Below the pieces are notes generated by a model. It was not told the DNA's origin. It ran no database searches and saw only the letters and a list, made by a program, of their open reading frames with translations. 58,950 nucleotides of DNA from Cupriavidus sp. (lineage in GTDB: Bacteria > Pseudomonadota > Gammaproteobacteria > Burkholderiales > Burkholderiaceae). Positions 35,832-44,762 of this stretch are shown piece after piece (within the stretch, counting starts at the first letter, position 1; the number at the start of each line of letters is the position of its first letter). Where the stretch lies: assembly GCA_031181345.1 (NCBI GenBank), contig JAPSLC010000033.1, positions 1 through 58,950 of the forward strand, read 5' to 3'. A program made the translations under genes and the position numbers.

Positions 35832-36614
35832 TTACCGCTGCAGCCAGGCGCGCAGCCACCCAAGCCCTTCGGTGGTACCGGCCCGGGGGCGATATTCGCA
35901 GCCGATCCAGCCGGAATAGCCGAGCGCGTCGATCACGTCGAACAGGTAGGGATAGTTCAGCTCGCCGATATCCGGCTCCTGACGCTCCGGCACGCCGGCG
36001 ATCTGGATATGTCCGATGCCGGCCATGTCGCGCTTGAGCTTGGTGGCCACATCGCCTTCGACGATCTGGCAGTGGTAGCAGTCGAACTGCACCTTGAGGT
36101 TGGGCGCGCCGATTTCGCGGCAGATGGCTTGCGCATCGTCCTGGCGGTTCAGGAAGAAGCCGGGGATATCGCGCGTGTTGATCGGCTCGATCATCACCGT
36201 GATGCCGTCGGCTTGCGCCGCGCGCGCCGCGACCTCCAGGTTGCGCAGATAGACGGCGCGCTGCTGATCGCGCGGCACGCCCGGCGCCGCGAGGCCCGCC
36301 ATCACATGCAGCTTGTCGTTGCCGAGCACGCGCGCGTAGTCGAGCGCCGTATCGATGCTGCGCCGGAATTCGTCTTCACGCCCCGGCAGCGACGCGATGC
36401 CGCGTTCGCCGGCGGCCCAGTCGCCAGGCGGCGCATTGAACAGCGCCTGCTGCAGGCCATTGGCATCGAGGCGCGCCTTCAACTCGGCCGCGGGAAAGTC
36501 GTACGGGAACAGGTATTCGACGGCACGGAAGCCATCGCGCGCGGCCGCGGCAAAACGGTCCAGGAACGCGTGCTCGTTGTACATCATCGAAAGGTTGGCG
36601 GCAAAGCGTGGCAT
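35832..36614 (-). CDS. otnI: 2-oxo-tetronate isomerase
   Basis: A 260-residue TIM-barrel protein of the hydroxypyruvate-isomerase-like family ('[21 protein letters not shown]', '[16 protein letters not shown]', '[17 protein letters not shown]', '[16 protein letters not shown]'). Metal-site Glu and His residues of the family are present. In the tetronate pathway it isomerises 2-oxo-tetronate to 3-oxo-tetronate, the substrate of OtnK. The neighbouring otnK-otnC and denD make this assignment preferable to hydroxypyruvate isomerase. Confidence 0.93.
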   Translation of the reverse strand: MPRFAANLSMMYNEHAFLDRFAAAARDGFRAVEYLFPYDFPAAELKARLDANGLQQALFNAPPGDWAAGERGIASLPGREDEFRRSIDTALDYARVLGNDKLHVMAGLAAPGVPRDQQRAVYLRNLEVAARAAQADGITVMIEPINTRDIPGFFLNRQDDAQAICREIGAPNLKVQFDCYHCQIVEGDVATKLKRDMAGIGHIQIAGVPERQEPDIGELNYPYLFDVIDALGYSGWIGCEYRPRAGTTEGLGWLRAWLQR

Positions 36615-36736
36615 GGCGGTCAGTCGTCATGAAGTGGAAGGAAGCGGCGCAGCCGCGCCGCGTTCATATTAGCGGTTGACCAGGCTGGCGCCGGTGCGCA
36701 TGGAACGCCGGTGCACACCGCGGGCTGGCGCGCCCG

Positions 36737-37375
36737 CTACCAGCGTGCGCCGAAGGTCTGGCGTAGTTCGTCGAGCGCAGCGGCGTCGAGCGGCGCCGGC
36801 TTGGGATCGGTCATCAACCACAGGCGCGCGGTTTCCTCGAGTTCTTCGAGCGCCCAGGACGCCTGCGAAACCGACGCGCCCCACATCACCGGGCCGAGCC
36901 GGTCGAGCAACACGCCGCGTACGCGCGAGGCGAGTGCAGCCACTTGCGCCGCCACCTCCGCATGGCCAGGGCGCCGATAGCGCAGCAGCGGAACATGGCC
37001 AACCTTCATCACGTAGTAGGGCGTGATCGGCGGCAGCACGTCGTCTTCGCTCCAGACCCCTGCGAGCGTCAGCGCGACCAGATGCGTCGAATGCGTATGC
37101 ACCACGCCATGCGCTTCCGCGTTGTTGGCATAGATGCCACGATGCAACGCCAGCGTTTTCGATGGCTTGTCCCCGGACACATGCTGGCCGTTCGCATCGA
37201 CCTTGGCGATGCGCGCGGGGTCCAGGCGGCCCAGGCAGGCGTCGGTTGGCGTGATCAGCCAGCCGTCATCGAGCCGGGCGCTGATATTGCCGGCGCTGCC
37301 CACCGCATGCCCGCGCGCATACAGGCTGGCGCCGATCGTGCAGATTTCCTCGCGCAGTCGGGCTTCGTCGCTCAT
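36737..37375 (-). CDS. otnC: 3-oxo-tetronate 4-phosphate decarboxylase (class II aldolase fold)
   Basis: A 212-residue class II aldolase/adducin-domain protein. Metal-binding His residues are visible in 'VVHTHSTHLVAL' and in 'YRRPGHAEVA', with the 'GNISARLDDGWLITPTDACLG' motif before them. OtnC removes CO2 from 3-oxo-tetronate 4-phosphate and yields dihydroxyacetone phosphate, which enters glycolysis. Its ATG overlaps the otnK stop by four bases. 122 bp separate it from otnI, with no gene in between. Confidence 0.93.
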   Translation of the reverse strand: MSDEARLREEICTIGASLYARGHAVGSAGNISARLDDGWLITPTDACLGRLDPARIAKVDANGQHVSGDKPSKTLALHRGIYANNAEAHGVVHTHSTHLVALTLAGVWSEDDVLPPITPYYVMKVGHVPLLRYRRPGHAEVAAQVAALASRVRGVLLDRLGPVMWGASVSQASWALEELEETARLWLMTDPKPAPLDAAALDELRQTFGARW

Positions 37376-38694
37376 TGCGAACCTCCTTCCAGCTGGCGCA
37401 ATGCCTTGGCAAAGAAATCGACCGCGCCGAAATTCCCGGACTTCAGCGCCAGCCCTAACGGCTCGGCGTCGATGGTGGCGGTGGCCGGCACGCCGGGATC
37501 GATCTGCACGCCGATCTGCAGCGACTTGATGTCGAGCGCCTGCACCACGGCGCCGGACGTCTCGCCGCCGGCGACCACGAACTTGCGCACGCCCATCTCG
37601 CGCAGACCTTTCGCGGTGGCGGCCAACGTCGCCTCGACCAATTGACCGGCCTCCGTCACGCCGAGCGCCTGCTGTACGGCGCGCACTTCATCGGGCGTGG
37701 CCGTGGCATAGATCAGCACCGGCTCCGGCAGGTGCGAACGGACAAATGCCAATGCCTGCTCGACCACCGCTTCGCCGCGCGCGACCGCGAGCGGGTCGAT
37801 GCGAAAACTCGGCCTCGCGTTTGTCCCTTCCCCGCGCCACGCCGCCACCTGCTCGTTCGTCGCTTGCGATGCACTGCCAGCCAGTACCGCGGCATGGCCT
37901 TCGATGCGGGGCAATTGCGCGGCATCGGTGCGCTCGGCCAACAGACCGGCGCGGCGGAAGTTGGCGGGCAAGCCGAGCGCGATGCCGGAGCCGCCCGTCA
38001 CCAGCGGCAGGTCGGCGCAGGCTTCGCCGAGGACATGCAGGTCGCGGTCGGACAGCGCATCGGCAATTGCGAGCCGTACGCCATCGGCGCGCAGCCGTTC
38101 GATCGCCTCGCGCACTGCGGCTGGGCCGGCAGCGATCGTGTCGTAGCGGATCAGGCCGACCTTGGCCTTGGTCTGCCGTTGCAGCATGCGCGCCAGGTTG
38201 GCATCGCGCATCGGCGTCAGCGGGTGGTTCTGCATGCCCGACTCGTTGAGCAGCGCATCGCCGACGAACAGATGGCCGCGATAGACCGTGCGGCCGTTCT
38301 CCGGGAAGGCGGGGCAGGCGATCGAGAAGCCGTGTTGCTCTCCCCGCGGTTCGTCCAGCGCGTCGAGCAGCGCCTCTGCCACCGGGCCGATATTGCCCGC
38401 GTCGGTGGAGTCGAAGGTCGAGCAGTACTTGAAGAAGAACTGGCGGCAGCCCTGTTCGCGCAGCCATGCGTGCGCGGCCAGCGATTGCGCAATGGCGTCG
38501 GCTGCCGGGATGGTGCGGGATTTGAGCGCCACCACGATGGCGTCGGCCTGCAGCGGTGCGGTTGACGGCGGCACGCCGATGGTCTGCACGGTTCGCATGC
38601 CGCTCTTGACCAGCATGTTTGCCAGGTCGGTGGCGCCGGTGAAATCGTCGGCGATACAGCCCAGAAGCGGGCGGGGCGTGTTGGGCAGGGACAT
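37372..38694 (-). CDS. otnK: 3-oxo-tetronate 4-kinase (DUF1537/four-carbon acid sugar kinase)
   Basis: A 440-residue four-carbon acid sugar kinase. The N-terminal domain begins 'LLGCIADDFTGATDLANMLVKSGM' and the C-terminal nucleotide domain contains 'FVVAGGETSGAVVQAL' and 'LALKSGNFGAVDFF', both diagnostic for the family. It phosphorylates 3-oxo-tetronate before OtnC acts. The start at 38694 directly precedes the conserved substrate loop. The upstream 184 bp contain only a remnant of ltnD, so otnK is now the first intact gene of the operon and lacks a clear Shine-Dalgarno sequence. Confidence 0.94.
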   Translation of the reverse strand: MSLPNTPRPLLGCIADDFTGATDLANMLVKSGMRTVQTIGVPPSTAPLQADAIVVALKSRTIPAADAIAQSLAAHAWLREQGCRQFFFKYCSTFDSTDAGNIGPVAEALLDALDEPRGEQHGFSIACPAFPENGRTVYRGHLFVGDALLNESGMQNHPLTPMRDANLARMLQRQTKAKVGLIRYDTIAAGPAAVREAIERLRADGVRLAIADALSDRDLHVLGEACADLPLVTGGSGIALGLPANFRRAGLLAERTDAAQLPRIEGHAAVLAGSASQATNEQVAAWRGEGTNARPSFRIDPLAVARGEAVVEQALAFVRSHLPEPVLIYATATPDEVRAVQQALGVTEAGQLVEATLAATAKGLREMGVRKFVVAGGETSGAVVQALDIKSLQIGVQIDPGVPATATIDAEPLGLALKSGNFGAVDFFAKALRQLEGGSQ

Positions 38695-38713
38695 GGTCAG
38701 GCGAGGAGAACGA

Positions 38714-38839
38714 TCAGCGACAGCCGGCGACCGTCAGCGTGGTTGTGGTCAGCGTGAGGGTGGCAGCGTAATGCCGAGGGGACCGCGCAACGCCGAGGCC
38801 CATGGCACCGAGGCCGATGACTTCGATATGTCGTGACAT
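38714..38839 (-). pseudogene. ltnD: N-terminal remnant of L-threonate dehydrogenase
   Basis: An ATG at 38839 opens a frame whose first 20 residues read as the beginning of LtnD/3-hydroxyisobutyrate-dehydrogenase-family proteins, with the Rossmann motif VIGLGAMGLGVARS. It then diverges into low-complexity Thr/Leu codons and stops after 41 residues. Intact LtnD has about 300 residues. In Cupriavidus, ltnD normally sits between the GntR regulator and otnK, exactly here. The simplest reading is an internal deletion that removed nearly the whole gene while leaving its 5' end. Confidence 0.8.
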
Positions 38840-38878
38840 GATCTATCCCTGGTTGGCGACCGCTTCCCTTGGCGTCGC

Positions 38879-39583
38879 TCAGCAGATGCCGGCTTGCGAC
38901 AGCCGGCGCTCGGCGTTGTACAGGTGGGTGAGGGCGGCGTTGCGCGCCGCCATGGGATCGCGCGCCCGGATCGCGTCGACGATGGCCGCATGTTCGTCGC
39001 GCACCTGGCTCGAGAAATCGTCGTGTGTCGCCTCGTTGCGGCGGGTCACGACCACGCCGGCCTCGAGGTACTGGTTCAGGAAATTCAGCGTCTTGATGAA
39101 GTACGGGTTGCCGGTCACCGCGGCGATCTTGCGGTGGAACGCGACATCCTCGGCCACGCCATCGCGGCCGGCGGCCGCCGCCTCGTCGATGTTGGCCAGC
39201 GCCGCCTCGATCTCGGCGATATCCCGATCCGTGCAGCGCCGCGCGGCCTCGGCGGCCACCTCTGCCTCGATGGCGCGGCGTACCGCCAGCAAATGCGGCA
39301 TCGAACTGGGCTCGATCGCCTCGGCGTAATCGATCCGCAGCGGCCGGATCGCGCCATGCTCCTTGACGAACACGCCGCTGCCCTGGCGCGGCTCCACCAC
39401 GCCTTCATTCTTCAGACGGGATATCGCTTCGCGAATTACCGTGCGGCTGACGCCGAATTGCTGCGCGAGCACGGCTTCGGTGGGCAGCTTGCCGGTCGAG
39501 GCAAAACTGCCGATCTCGATCTGCTTGAGCAGCTGATCCGCGACGGTGTCGCTCATCGCGGGGGCGGAGACCTTGTCGAACAT
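38879..39583 (-). CDS. GntR/FadR-type (FCD) regulator of the tetronate operon
   Basis: A 234-residue regulator with an N-terminal winged helix ('VADQLLKQIEIGSFASTGKLPTEAVLAQQFGVSRTVIREAISRLKNEGVVEPRQGSGVFV') and a C-terminal FCD effector domain ('VAEDVAFHRKIAAVTGNPYF', with the usual Asp/His metal-ligand pattern). It stands at the head of the otn-denD genes on the same strand and is their obvious regulator. The ATG at 39583 is chosen because a possible -10 (TATGAT) covers the alternatives at 39625-39628; the start is uncertain. The effector is presumably a tetronate or its oxo-acid. Confidence 0.9.
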   Translation of the reverse strand: MFDKVSAPAMSDTVADQLLKQIEIGSFASTGKLPTEAVLAQQFGVSRTVIREAISRLKNEGVVEPRQGSGVFVKEHGAIRPLRIDYAEAIEPSSMPHLLAVRRAIEAEVAAEAARRCTDRDIAEIEAALANIDEAAAAGRDGVAEDVAFHRKIAAVTGNPYFIKTLNFLNQYLEAGVVVTRRNEATHDDFSSQVRDEHAAIVDAIRARDPMAARNAALTHLYNAERRLSQAGIC

Positions 39584-39766
39584 GGCTTGGGCCGGTGTGA
39601 TCCCCTTATCAGGTAATAAGGTCATCATATAAATTTGTGCGCAAAGGCAGTTATTGGGGGCAACCCTTGCCACGCTAAAGGAATCTTCCGTCACCCACGC
39701 GAATAGCTTGGCCAACGAGCCCTTGCAGGCCGTAATTCGCGTACGGCAGCCGCAAGGCGCCTGGTA

Positions 39767-40861
39767 TCAGCCGGTATCACGCGATTTGATACTTCTCGCG
39801 GTCGGCGATACCGAACCAGGCTTTTCTTCCCTCGCTGCCCCCGTCCGGCCAGGCTCGGCGGCCGCGACGAGCAGCCGCGCTTCGATGTAGATGCGTTTGA
39901 CGCAGGGATAGCGCGAGCGGATCTGCCGTTCCACCCTTTCCACCGAGCGCGCGATTTCGTTGCCGCGAGCGCCGGCACGGAACTGGACGTCGAGCGCCAC
40001 CAGCACGTCGTCGGGACCGAAATGCATGGTCAGCGGCCGCGCGGCGTAATCGATGCAAGGGTCTTCGTGTGCGAGGCGCTGAATACCTTCGGCCATCTCG
40101 CGGTTGACGCTTTCCCCCACCAGCAAGCTGCGGCTTTCGCGGACCAGCACCGTAGCGACGCCTGCAAGCAGTACGCCAATCACGAGCGATGCCGCGCCGT
40201 CGAGCACCGGCATATTCCACCGGTGGCTCGCATAGACACCCGCCGCGGCGATCAGCAGCCCCGCCAGCGCGGCGGCGTCCTCCGCGACCACGGTGACGGT
40301 GGTGGGATCCTTGCTGCTACGCAGGGCCGTCCAGAACGGCGTGGCGCCCTTCTCGCGATTGAACTCGCGCAGCGCAATGGCAAAGCTGATCCCTTCGAAT
40401 ATCGCGGCGCAGCCGAGCACGATGTAATTCCAATGGGGATCGCGCAATGGCTCCGGATCCATCATGTGAATCACGCCTTCGTAAGCCGAGATCCCGCCGC
40501 CCAGGCCGAAGATCAGCACCGCGACGATCAAACTCCAGAAGTACAGCTCCTTGCCGTAGCCAAACGGATGCTGCGGATCTGCCTTGCGACGACTGCGAGA
40601 CAGACCGACCAGCAGCAGTACCTCGTTGCCGGTATCGACGGTCGAGTGGATCGCTTCGGAGAGCATCGCCGAGCTGCCCGTGAAGCCGGCAACAATGAAT
40701 TTGGTCACGGCAATGGCCAGGTTGGCCGCGATTGCGCCGTAGATGGCCAGGGGAGACTTGCGCGACGTGCTGGCCGGCGAGGGGCCGGCCGGCTCGGTTG
40801 GCTGGGCTTCCTTGAGCGCCGCGCCGGTGACAGGAGGAGGCCACGGATGACGTCCTGACAT
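39767..40861 (-). CDS. Cation diffusion facilitator (CDF) family transporter
   Basis: A 364-residue protein with six membrane segments starting at about residue 37 ('SPLAIYGAIAANLAIAVTKFIVAGFTGSSAMLSEAIHSTVDTGNEVLLLVG', which holds the transmembrane metal site). A second motif is 'VVAEDAAALAGLLIAAAGV', and a cytoplasmic ferredoxin-like domain follows from about residue 250. The PQHPFGYGKELYFWSL segment places it in the SLC30A9-like branch. CDF proteins export Zn, Co, Fe or Mn by proton antiport, and the metal cannot be deduced. Residues 1-35 and the last 30 are low-complexity. Confidence 0.92.
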   Translation of the reverse strand: MSGRHPWPPPVTGAALKEAQPTEPAGPSPASTSRKSPLAIYGAIAANLAIAVTKFIVAGFTGSSAMLSEAIHSTVDTGNEVLLLVGLSRSRRKADPQHPFGYGKELYFWSLIVAVLIFGLGGGISAYEGVIHMMDPEPLRDPHWNYIVLGCAAIFEGISFAIALREFNREKGATPFWTALRSSKDPTTVTVVAEDAAALAGLLIAAAGVYASHRWNMPVLDGAASLVIGVLLAGVATVLVRESRSLLVGESVNREMAEGIQRLAHEDPCIDYAARPLTMHFGPDDVLVALDVQFRAGARGNEIARSVERVERQIRSRYPCVKRIYIEARLLVAAAEPGRTGAAREEKPGSVSPTARSIKSRDTG

Positions 40862-41138
40862 GTAGTGCTTGTGTCGTGACAGCAGGAATGCAACCGGTCA
40901 AGCAACACTTGTACCTTGCCGGGCATCCGCGCGTGACAACCGCGAATGGATGTCAAAGGTGCCCGCGATGGCGTGGATCGAACTGTAATTCCTTCATGCC
41001 GATGTATCGGTCGCAACCGCAAGCCGGCGGGGCGGGCGCGGCCGACAGCAGCATGCCGATGCGCATTCAACGCCGGCAGCCGAGTCCGATTGACTCGATG
41101 CATAGCGCTGACTGGCTGACTGACGGTAAGTCGGGAAG

Positions 41139-41223
41139 TGGTGCCCGGGGTCGGACTCGAACCGACACGCCTTGCGGCGGGGGATTTTGAGTCCCCTGCG
41201 TCTACCTGTTTCACCACCCGGGC
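41139..41223 (-). tRNA. tRNA-Leu (CAA anticodon)
   Basis: The 85-nt gene has a complete cloverleaf: acceptor GCCCGGG with CCCGGGC, anticodon stem GGGGA/TCCCC enclosing loop CTCAAAA (anticodon CAA), a long class II variable arm, and the TPsiC loop GGTTCGAGTCC. The CCA end is encoded at 41139-41141. It reads UUG leucine codons. A sigma70 promoter lies about 60 bp upstream. Confidence 0.97.
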
Positions 41224-41285
41224 GGGTGCGCGATCGTGCCGGAGGGTCGCCGGGAAGCGGCGGTTGGCACTGCGCTGAGCAGCGG

Positions 41286-41314
41286 ATTATGCCGCAAATC
41301 GCCTTGCGGGACAA
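41286..41314 (-). promoter_or_regulatory. Promoter of tRNA-Leu
   Basis: On the minus strand, -35 TTGTCC (41309-41314) and -10 CATAAT (41286-41291) are 17 bp apart, placing the start about 56 nt before the mature tRNA end. A GC-rich inverted repeat (GGCCGCC/GGCGGCC, about 41325-41345) just upstream may end transcription from the preceding oxidoreductase gene; it lacks a T-run. Confidence 0.6.
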
Positions 41315-41366
41315 CCAAGCGGGCCGCCGCAGGGCGGCCGTGGCCGACCGACGCGGCCGGGTCAAA

Positions 41367-42236
41367 TCAGCCCTGGTCCTCCAGCACCCGCAGCAGCGAC
41401 GACGTGTCGTCCTTGCCCCAGCCGTTGCGCATCAGCGTCTGCAGCTGCGCCGCGGTGGCCTGCATCGCGGGCAGCGCCAGGCCGGCTTCGCGGGCGACGT
41501 CGGCGGCGAGGCCAAAGTCCTTGTCGTGCAGGCGCGCCTGGATGCCGGCGGCGAAATCGCGCGCGACCATTTTCGGGCCCATCATGTCCAGCATGCGGCT
41601 GCCGGCCATACCGCTCGACATCGCCTGCAGCACGCGCTGCATGTCGACCTGCTGCGACTGCGCAAAGCGCATCGCCTCGGCGATCCCTTCGATATTGACC
41701 ACCTGCGCGATCTGGTTGCACAGCTTGGCGACCTGGCCCGCGCCGTTGTCGCCGATGTGCGTGATGGTCTTGCCGTAGCACGCGAGCAGCGGCTGCACGC
41801 GCGCGAGCACTTCCGCCTTGCCGCCGACCATGATGGTCAGCGTGCCGGCCTCGGCGGCGACCGTGCCGCCCGACACCGGGCAGTCGAGCGCCTCGATGCC
41901 GCGTTCGGCGAGCGCCTTCGCAATTTCGCGCGTGACTACCGGGGAGATCGTGCTGTGGTCGATGCAGATCGTGCCCGGCGCGGCGCCTTCGATCACGCCG
42001 CCTTCCCCGAGCAGCACCATGCGGACATCCTCGGACGAGGTCACGTTGGTGAATACGACCTCGGCACCGCGCGCCGCCTCGGCGGGGCTGAAGAACGGCT
42101 CGGCGCCCAGTTCGCGGGCCGCGTCGGCGGCCTCGGGGCGGCGCACCGAGGCGCGCACGGTATGTCCGGCCGCGAGCAGATGGCGCAACATCTGCGTGCC
42201 CATCGCGCCCAGGCCGATAAAGGCGATCGTAGTCAT
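41367..42236 (-). CDS. NAD(P)-dependent 3-hydroxyisobutyrate-dehydrogenase-family reductase
   Basis: A 289-residue beta-hydroxyacid dehydrogenase. It shows the N-terminal dinucleotide motif 'IAFIGLGAMGTQMLRHLLAAGHTV', the substrate motif 'DCPVSGGTVAAEAGTLTIMVGG' and the catalytic Lys region 'GAGQVAKLCNQ'. The family includes 3-hydroxyisobutyrate, tartronate-semialdehyde and succinic-semialdehyde reductases; the substrate is not resolved. It belongs to the same superfamily as LtnD, whose gene is broken 2.5 kb away, but it is not the ltnD of that operon: it lies outside it and beside a transporter binding protein (47 bp upstream). Confidence 0.9.
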   Translation of the reverse strand: MTTIAFIGLGAMGTQMLRHLLAAGHTVRASVRRPEAADAARELGAEPFFSPAEAARGAEVVFTNVTSSEDVRMVLLGEGGVIEGAAPGTICIDHSTISPVVTREIAKALAERGIEALDCPVSGGTVAAEAGTLTIMVGGKAEVLARVQPLLACYGKTITHIGDNGAGQVAKLCNQIAQVVNIEGIAEAMRFAQSQQVDMQRVLQAMSSGMAGSRMLDMMGPKMVARDFAAGIQARLHDKDFGLAADVAREAGLALPAMQATAAQLQTLMRNGWGKDDTSSLLRVLEDQG

Positions 42237-42282
42237 GACGACAACTCCTTGCTGATCATGTTGTTGCTCGGCGGTACCGCCG

Positions 42283-43473
42283 TCATTGTCCCGCGTAACT
42301 GAACTTGCCGTTGCGGATCACGCCCATCACGCGCGAGCGCTGGTCGAACCCCTGATGATCGCGCGGGCTCAGGTTCAGCACGCCGTTCGGCACGGTCAGA
42401 TTGGCGGTGGTTTCCAGCGCGTTGCGCATCGCCGCGCGAAACTCTTTCGTGCCGGGCTGCGCGCCGGTCTTCAGCGCGCGCCGCGCGGCGTCGTCGAGCA
42501 GTTGCCACGCGCCCCAGGCATCGCCCGCGAATTGCGTGATCGAATCCGCGCCGTACTTCGCCTCGTAGCGGGTCACGAAGTCGAGCGCGACCTTCTTGAC
42601 CGGATGGGTGTCGGGCAGCTGGCGCGCGACCACCACCGGGCCGGTCGGGAACAGCGTGCCTTCGACATCCTTGCCGCCCATGCGCAGGAATTCGCCGGTG
42701 GCGATGCCATGGGTCTGATAGACCTTGCCCTTGTAGCCGCGCTCGCCCAGCGTCTTCTGCGGCAGCACGGAAGGGGTGCCGGCGCCGGCGATCAGGATCG
42801 CGTCGGGATTGGCCGCCATCAGCTTCAGGACCTGGCCGGTGACCGAGGTGTCGTTGCGCGAGAAGCGCTCGCTGGCGACCACACGGATCTTGCGGACCTC
42901 GGCGAGCTTGGAGAACTCGCGCCACCAGCTCTCGCCGTAGGCGTCGCTGAAGCCGATGAAGCCCACCGTGCGCACACCATGGTTGCTCATGTGCTCGGTC
43001 AGTACGGTCGCCATCTGCGAGTCGTTCTGCGGCATCTTGAAGGCCCAGCGCTTTTTCGGGTCGCTCTGCGGCTCGACGATCGCGGCCGAGGCGGCCAGCG
43101 CGACCATTGGGGTCTCGCCCTCCGACACCGCGTCGAGCGCGGCCAGCGCGGTCGGCGTGATGTTGGGGCCGACGATCACGTCGACCTTTTCCTCGGAGAT
43201 CAGCTTGCGGACGTTGCGCACCGCGGCCGACGGGTCCGAGCCGTCGTCGAGCAGGATGTACTCCGCCTTCTGGCCGCCCAGCGTGGCCGGCCACATCAGG
43301 ATGGTGTTCTTCGACGGAATGCCGATCGACGCGGCGGGGCCGGTGGTCGAGACATCGATGCCGACGCGGATGTCGGCATGCGCGGCCCCGGAGAGCAGGG
43401 CGCCGGCGGCGGCGAGCGCCAGCGTGGCAAGGCGCAGCGGGCGTCGCAGGCGGGGCAGGGTGGATCGTGGCAT
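42283..43473 (-). CDS. ABC transporter substrate-binding protein (LivK-like)
   Basis: A 396-residue type I periplasmic binding protein with a signal peptide ending in LLSGAAHAD near residue 34. The mature part shows the LIV-family pattern ('RVGIDVSTTGPAASIGIPSKNTI', 'DVIVGPNITPTALAALDAV', 'VGFIGFSDAYGESWWREF'). No permease or ATPase genes are adjacent, so it is an orphan receptor and may feed the Liv system encoded at 4.4-8.1 kb or another one elsewhere. The Shine-Dalgarno sequence GGAGGAG precedes the ATG. Just upstream (about 43500-43525) the 13-nt unit CTCGCTTCTATCT is repeated in tandem. Confidence 0.9.
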   Translation of the reverse strand: MPRSTLPRLRRPLRLATLALAAAGALLSGAAHADIRVGIDVSTTGPAASIGIPSKNTILMWPATLGGQKAEYILLDDGSDPSAAVRNVRKLISEEKVDVIVGPNITPTALAALDAVSEGETPMVALAASAAIVEPQSDPKKRWAFKMPQNDSQMATVLTEHMSNHGVRTVGFIGFSDAYGESWWREFSKLAEVRKIRVVASERFSRNDTSVTGQVLKLMAANPDAILIAGAGTPSVLPQKTLGERGYKGKVYQTHGIATGEFLRMGGKDVEGTLFPTGPVVVARQLPDTHPVKKVALDFVTRYEAKYGADSITQFAGDAWGAWQLLDDAARRALKTGAQPGTKEFRAAMRNALETTANLTVPNGVLNLSPRDHQGFDQRSRVMGVIRNGKFSYAGQ

Positions 43474-43544
43474 GGGGTCTCCTCCTTCGGCTTGTTGGCT
43501 TCTGTCTCGCTTCTATCTCGCTTCTATCTAATAGGGGTAGCGCA

Positions 43545-44762
43545 TCAGTCTGGCCGGGCGGCCGCCCTGGTCGTCAGCCGCCACAGCGAGGTCGTCTCCG
43601 CGGCGCGGGCGGCGTGCAGCGGATCGTCGGCATCGGCGGCACGCGGGTGGCGCGGCTTGATGTCGATGCGGCCCAGCACCTGCAGGCCGGCGGCGTCGAT
43701 CATGCCCAGCAACGTCTCGCGGCTGCGCAGGCCGAGATGCTCGGCGAGGTCCGACAGGATCAGCCAGCCTTCGCCGTCGTCGGTCAGATGTGCGGCGAGG
43801 CCGGCCAGAAAGCCGCGCAGCATGCGGCTGTCCGGGTCGTAGATCGCGTGCTCGATCGGCGCGTTGGCGCGTGCGGGCACCCAAGGAGGGTTGCAGACCA
43901 CCAGCGGGGCGCGGCCGGCGGGGAACAGGTCGGCCTGGACGATCTCGACCTGTCTGGCCAGCCCAAGCCTGCCGATATTGTCGGCGGCGCAGCCCAGCGC
44001 ACGTGGGTCCTGGTCGGTGGCGACGACGCGCTTCACGCCGCGCCGCGCCAGCATCGCGGCCAGCACGCCGGTACCGGTGCCGATATCGAAGGCCAGCGAT
44101 TCCCTGGCCAACGCCGGCGGCAGCGGGGCCTGGCCAACGAGATCGATATATTCACCGCGCACCGGCGAGAACACGCCATACCAGGGGTGGATGCGGTCGC
44201 CCAGCGCCGGCACCGGCACACCCTTCTTGCGCCATTCGTGCGCGCCGATCAGGCCGAGCAACTCCCGCATCGAGGCGACGTAAGGTTCGGTCGCCGCGCC
44301 GTAGGCCTCGGTGCAGGCCTCGCGCACGTCGGGCGCACGGCGCAGCGGCACGGTGTGATCGGCGTCGAACGGCAGCAGCAGCATGCCGAGCGTGCGGGCA
44401 CGCTGGGCCTGGGCCTGGCGGTGCAGATGGAAGGCCTCGGCCGGCGTGGCCGGCGCGGGCTTGGCCTTGGACTGGCGCTGGGCCCGGCGCGGCTTGCGCT
44501 CGACCCGGCGTGCCATCGCCTGCAGCAACTGGCGCGCATTCTGGAAGTCGCCGCGCCACAGCAGGGCGGTGCCTTCGCAGGCGAGCCGGTAGGCGGTATC
44601 GGCGTCGGTGCGGTCGTCGGCGATCACCACGCGCCGCGGCGGCGGCATGCCGGCCTCGGAGCGCCAGCGGGCGCGCTGCGTTGCGCCATCCTCGGTCCAC
44701 TCGATGACGGGTTCGGCCGCTGCGTCATCGCCCGGCCGCTGTTCAGGTTGGTGTGCGCTCAC
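43545..44762 (-). CDS. Class I SAM-dependent methyltransferase (small-domain, NPPW type)
   Basis: A 405-residue protein whose C-terminal half is a Rossmann methyltransferase. SAM motif I is 'LAFDIGTGTGVLAAMLARRG' (from residue 223) and the catalytic motif NPPW is at 291-294. That motif indicates amide-nitrogen or base-amino methylation, as in PrmC/PrmB, RsmC and related enzymes. The N-terminal 150 residues are not clearly related to a known substrate domain and include a basic stretch (88-102). It overlaps cysB by four bases (ATGA), which is unexpected for a methyltransferase. The target is unknown. Confidence 0.85.
   Translation of the reverse strand: MSAHQPEQRPGDDAAAEPVIEWTEDGATQRARWRSEAGMPPPRRVVIADDRTDADTAYRLACEGTALLWRGDFQNARQLLQAMARRVERKPRRAQRQSKAKPAPATPAEAFHLHRQAQAQRARTLGMLLLPFDADHTVPLRRAPDVREACTEAYGAATEPYVASMRELLGLIGAHEWRKKGVPVPALGDRIHPWYGVFSPVRGEYIDLVGQAPLPPALARESLAFDIGTGTGVLAAMLARRGVKRVVATDQDPRALGCAADNIGRLGLARQVEIVQADLFPAGRAPLVVCNPPWVPARANAPIEHAIYDPDSRMLRGFLAGLAAHLTDDGEGWLILSDLAEHLGLRSRETLLGMIDAAGLQVLGRIDIKPRHPRAADADDPLHAARAAETTSLWRLTTRAAARPD

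Noticed and set aside
41367..42236. This reductase as the missing ltnD of the tetronate operon
   Set aside because: It shares the superfamily with LtnD but lies outside the operon, beside a transporter binding protein, and the true ltnD remnant is still visible at 38714-38839.
41172..42302. Plus-strand frame overlapping tRNA-Leu and the reductase gene
   Set aside because: It crosses the tRNA gene and opposes a gene with clear Rossmann and catalytic motifs.
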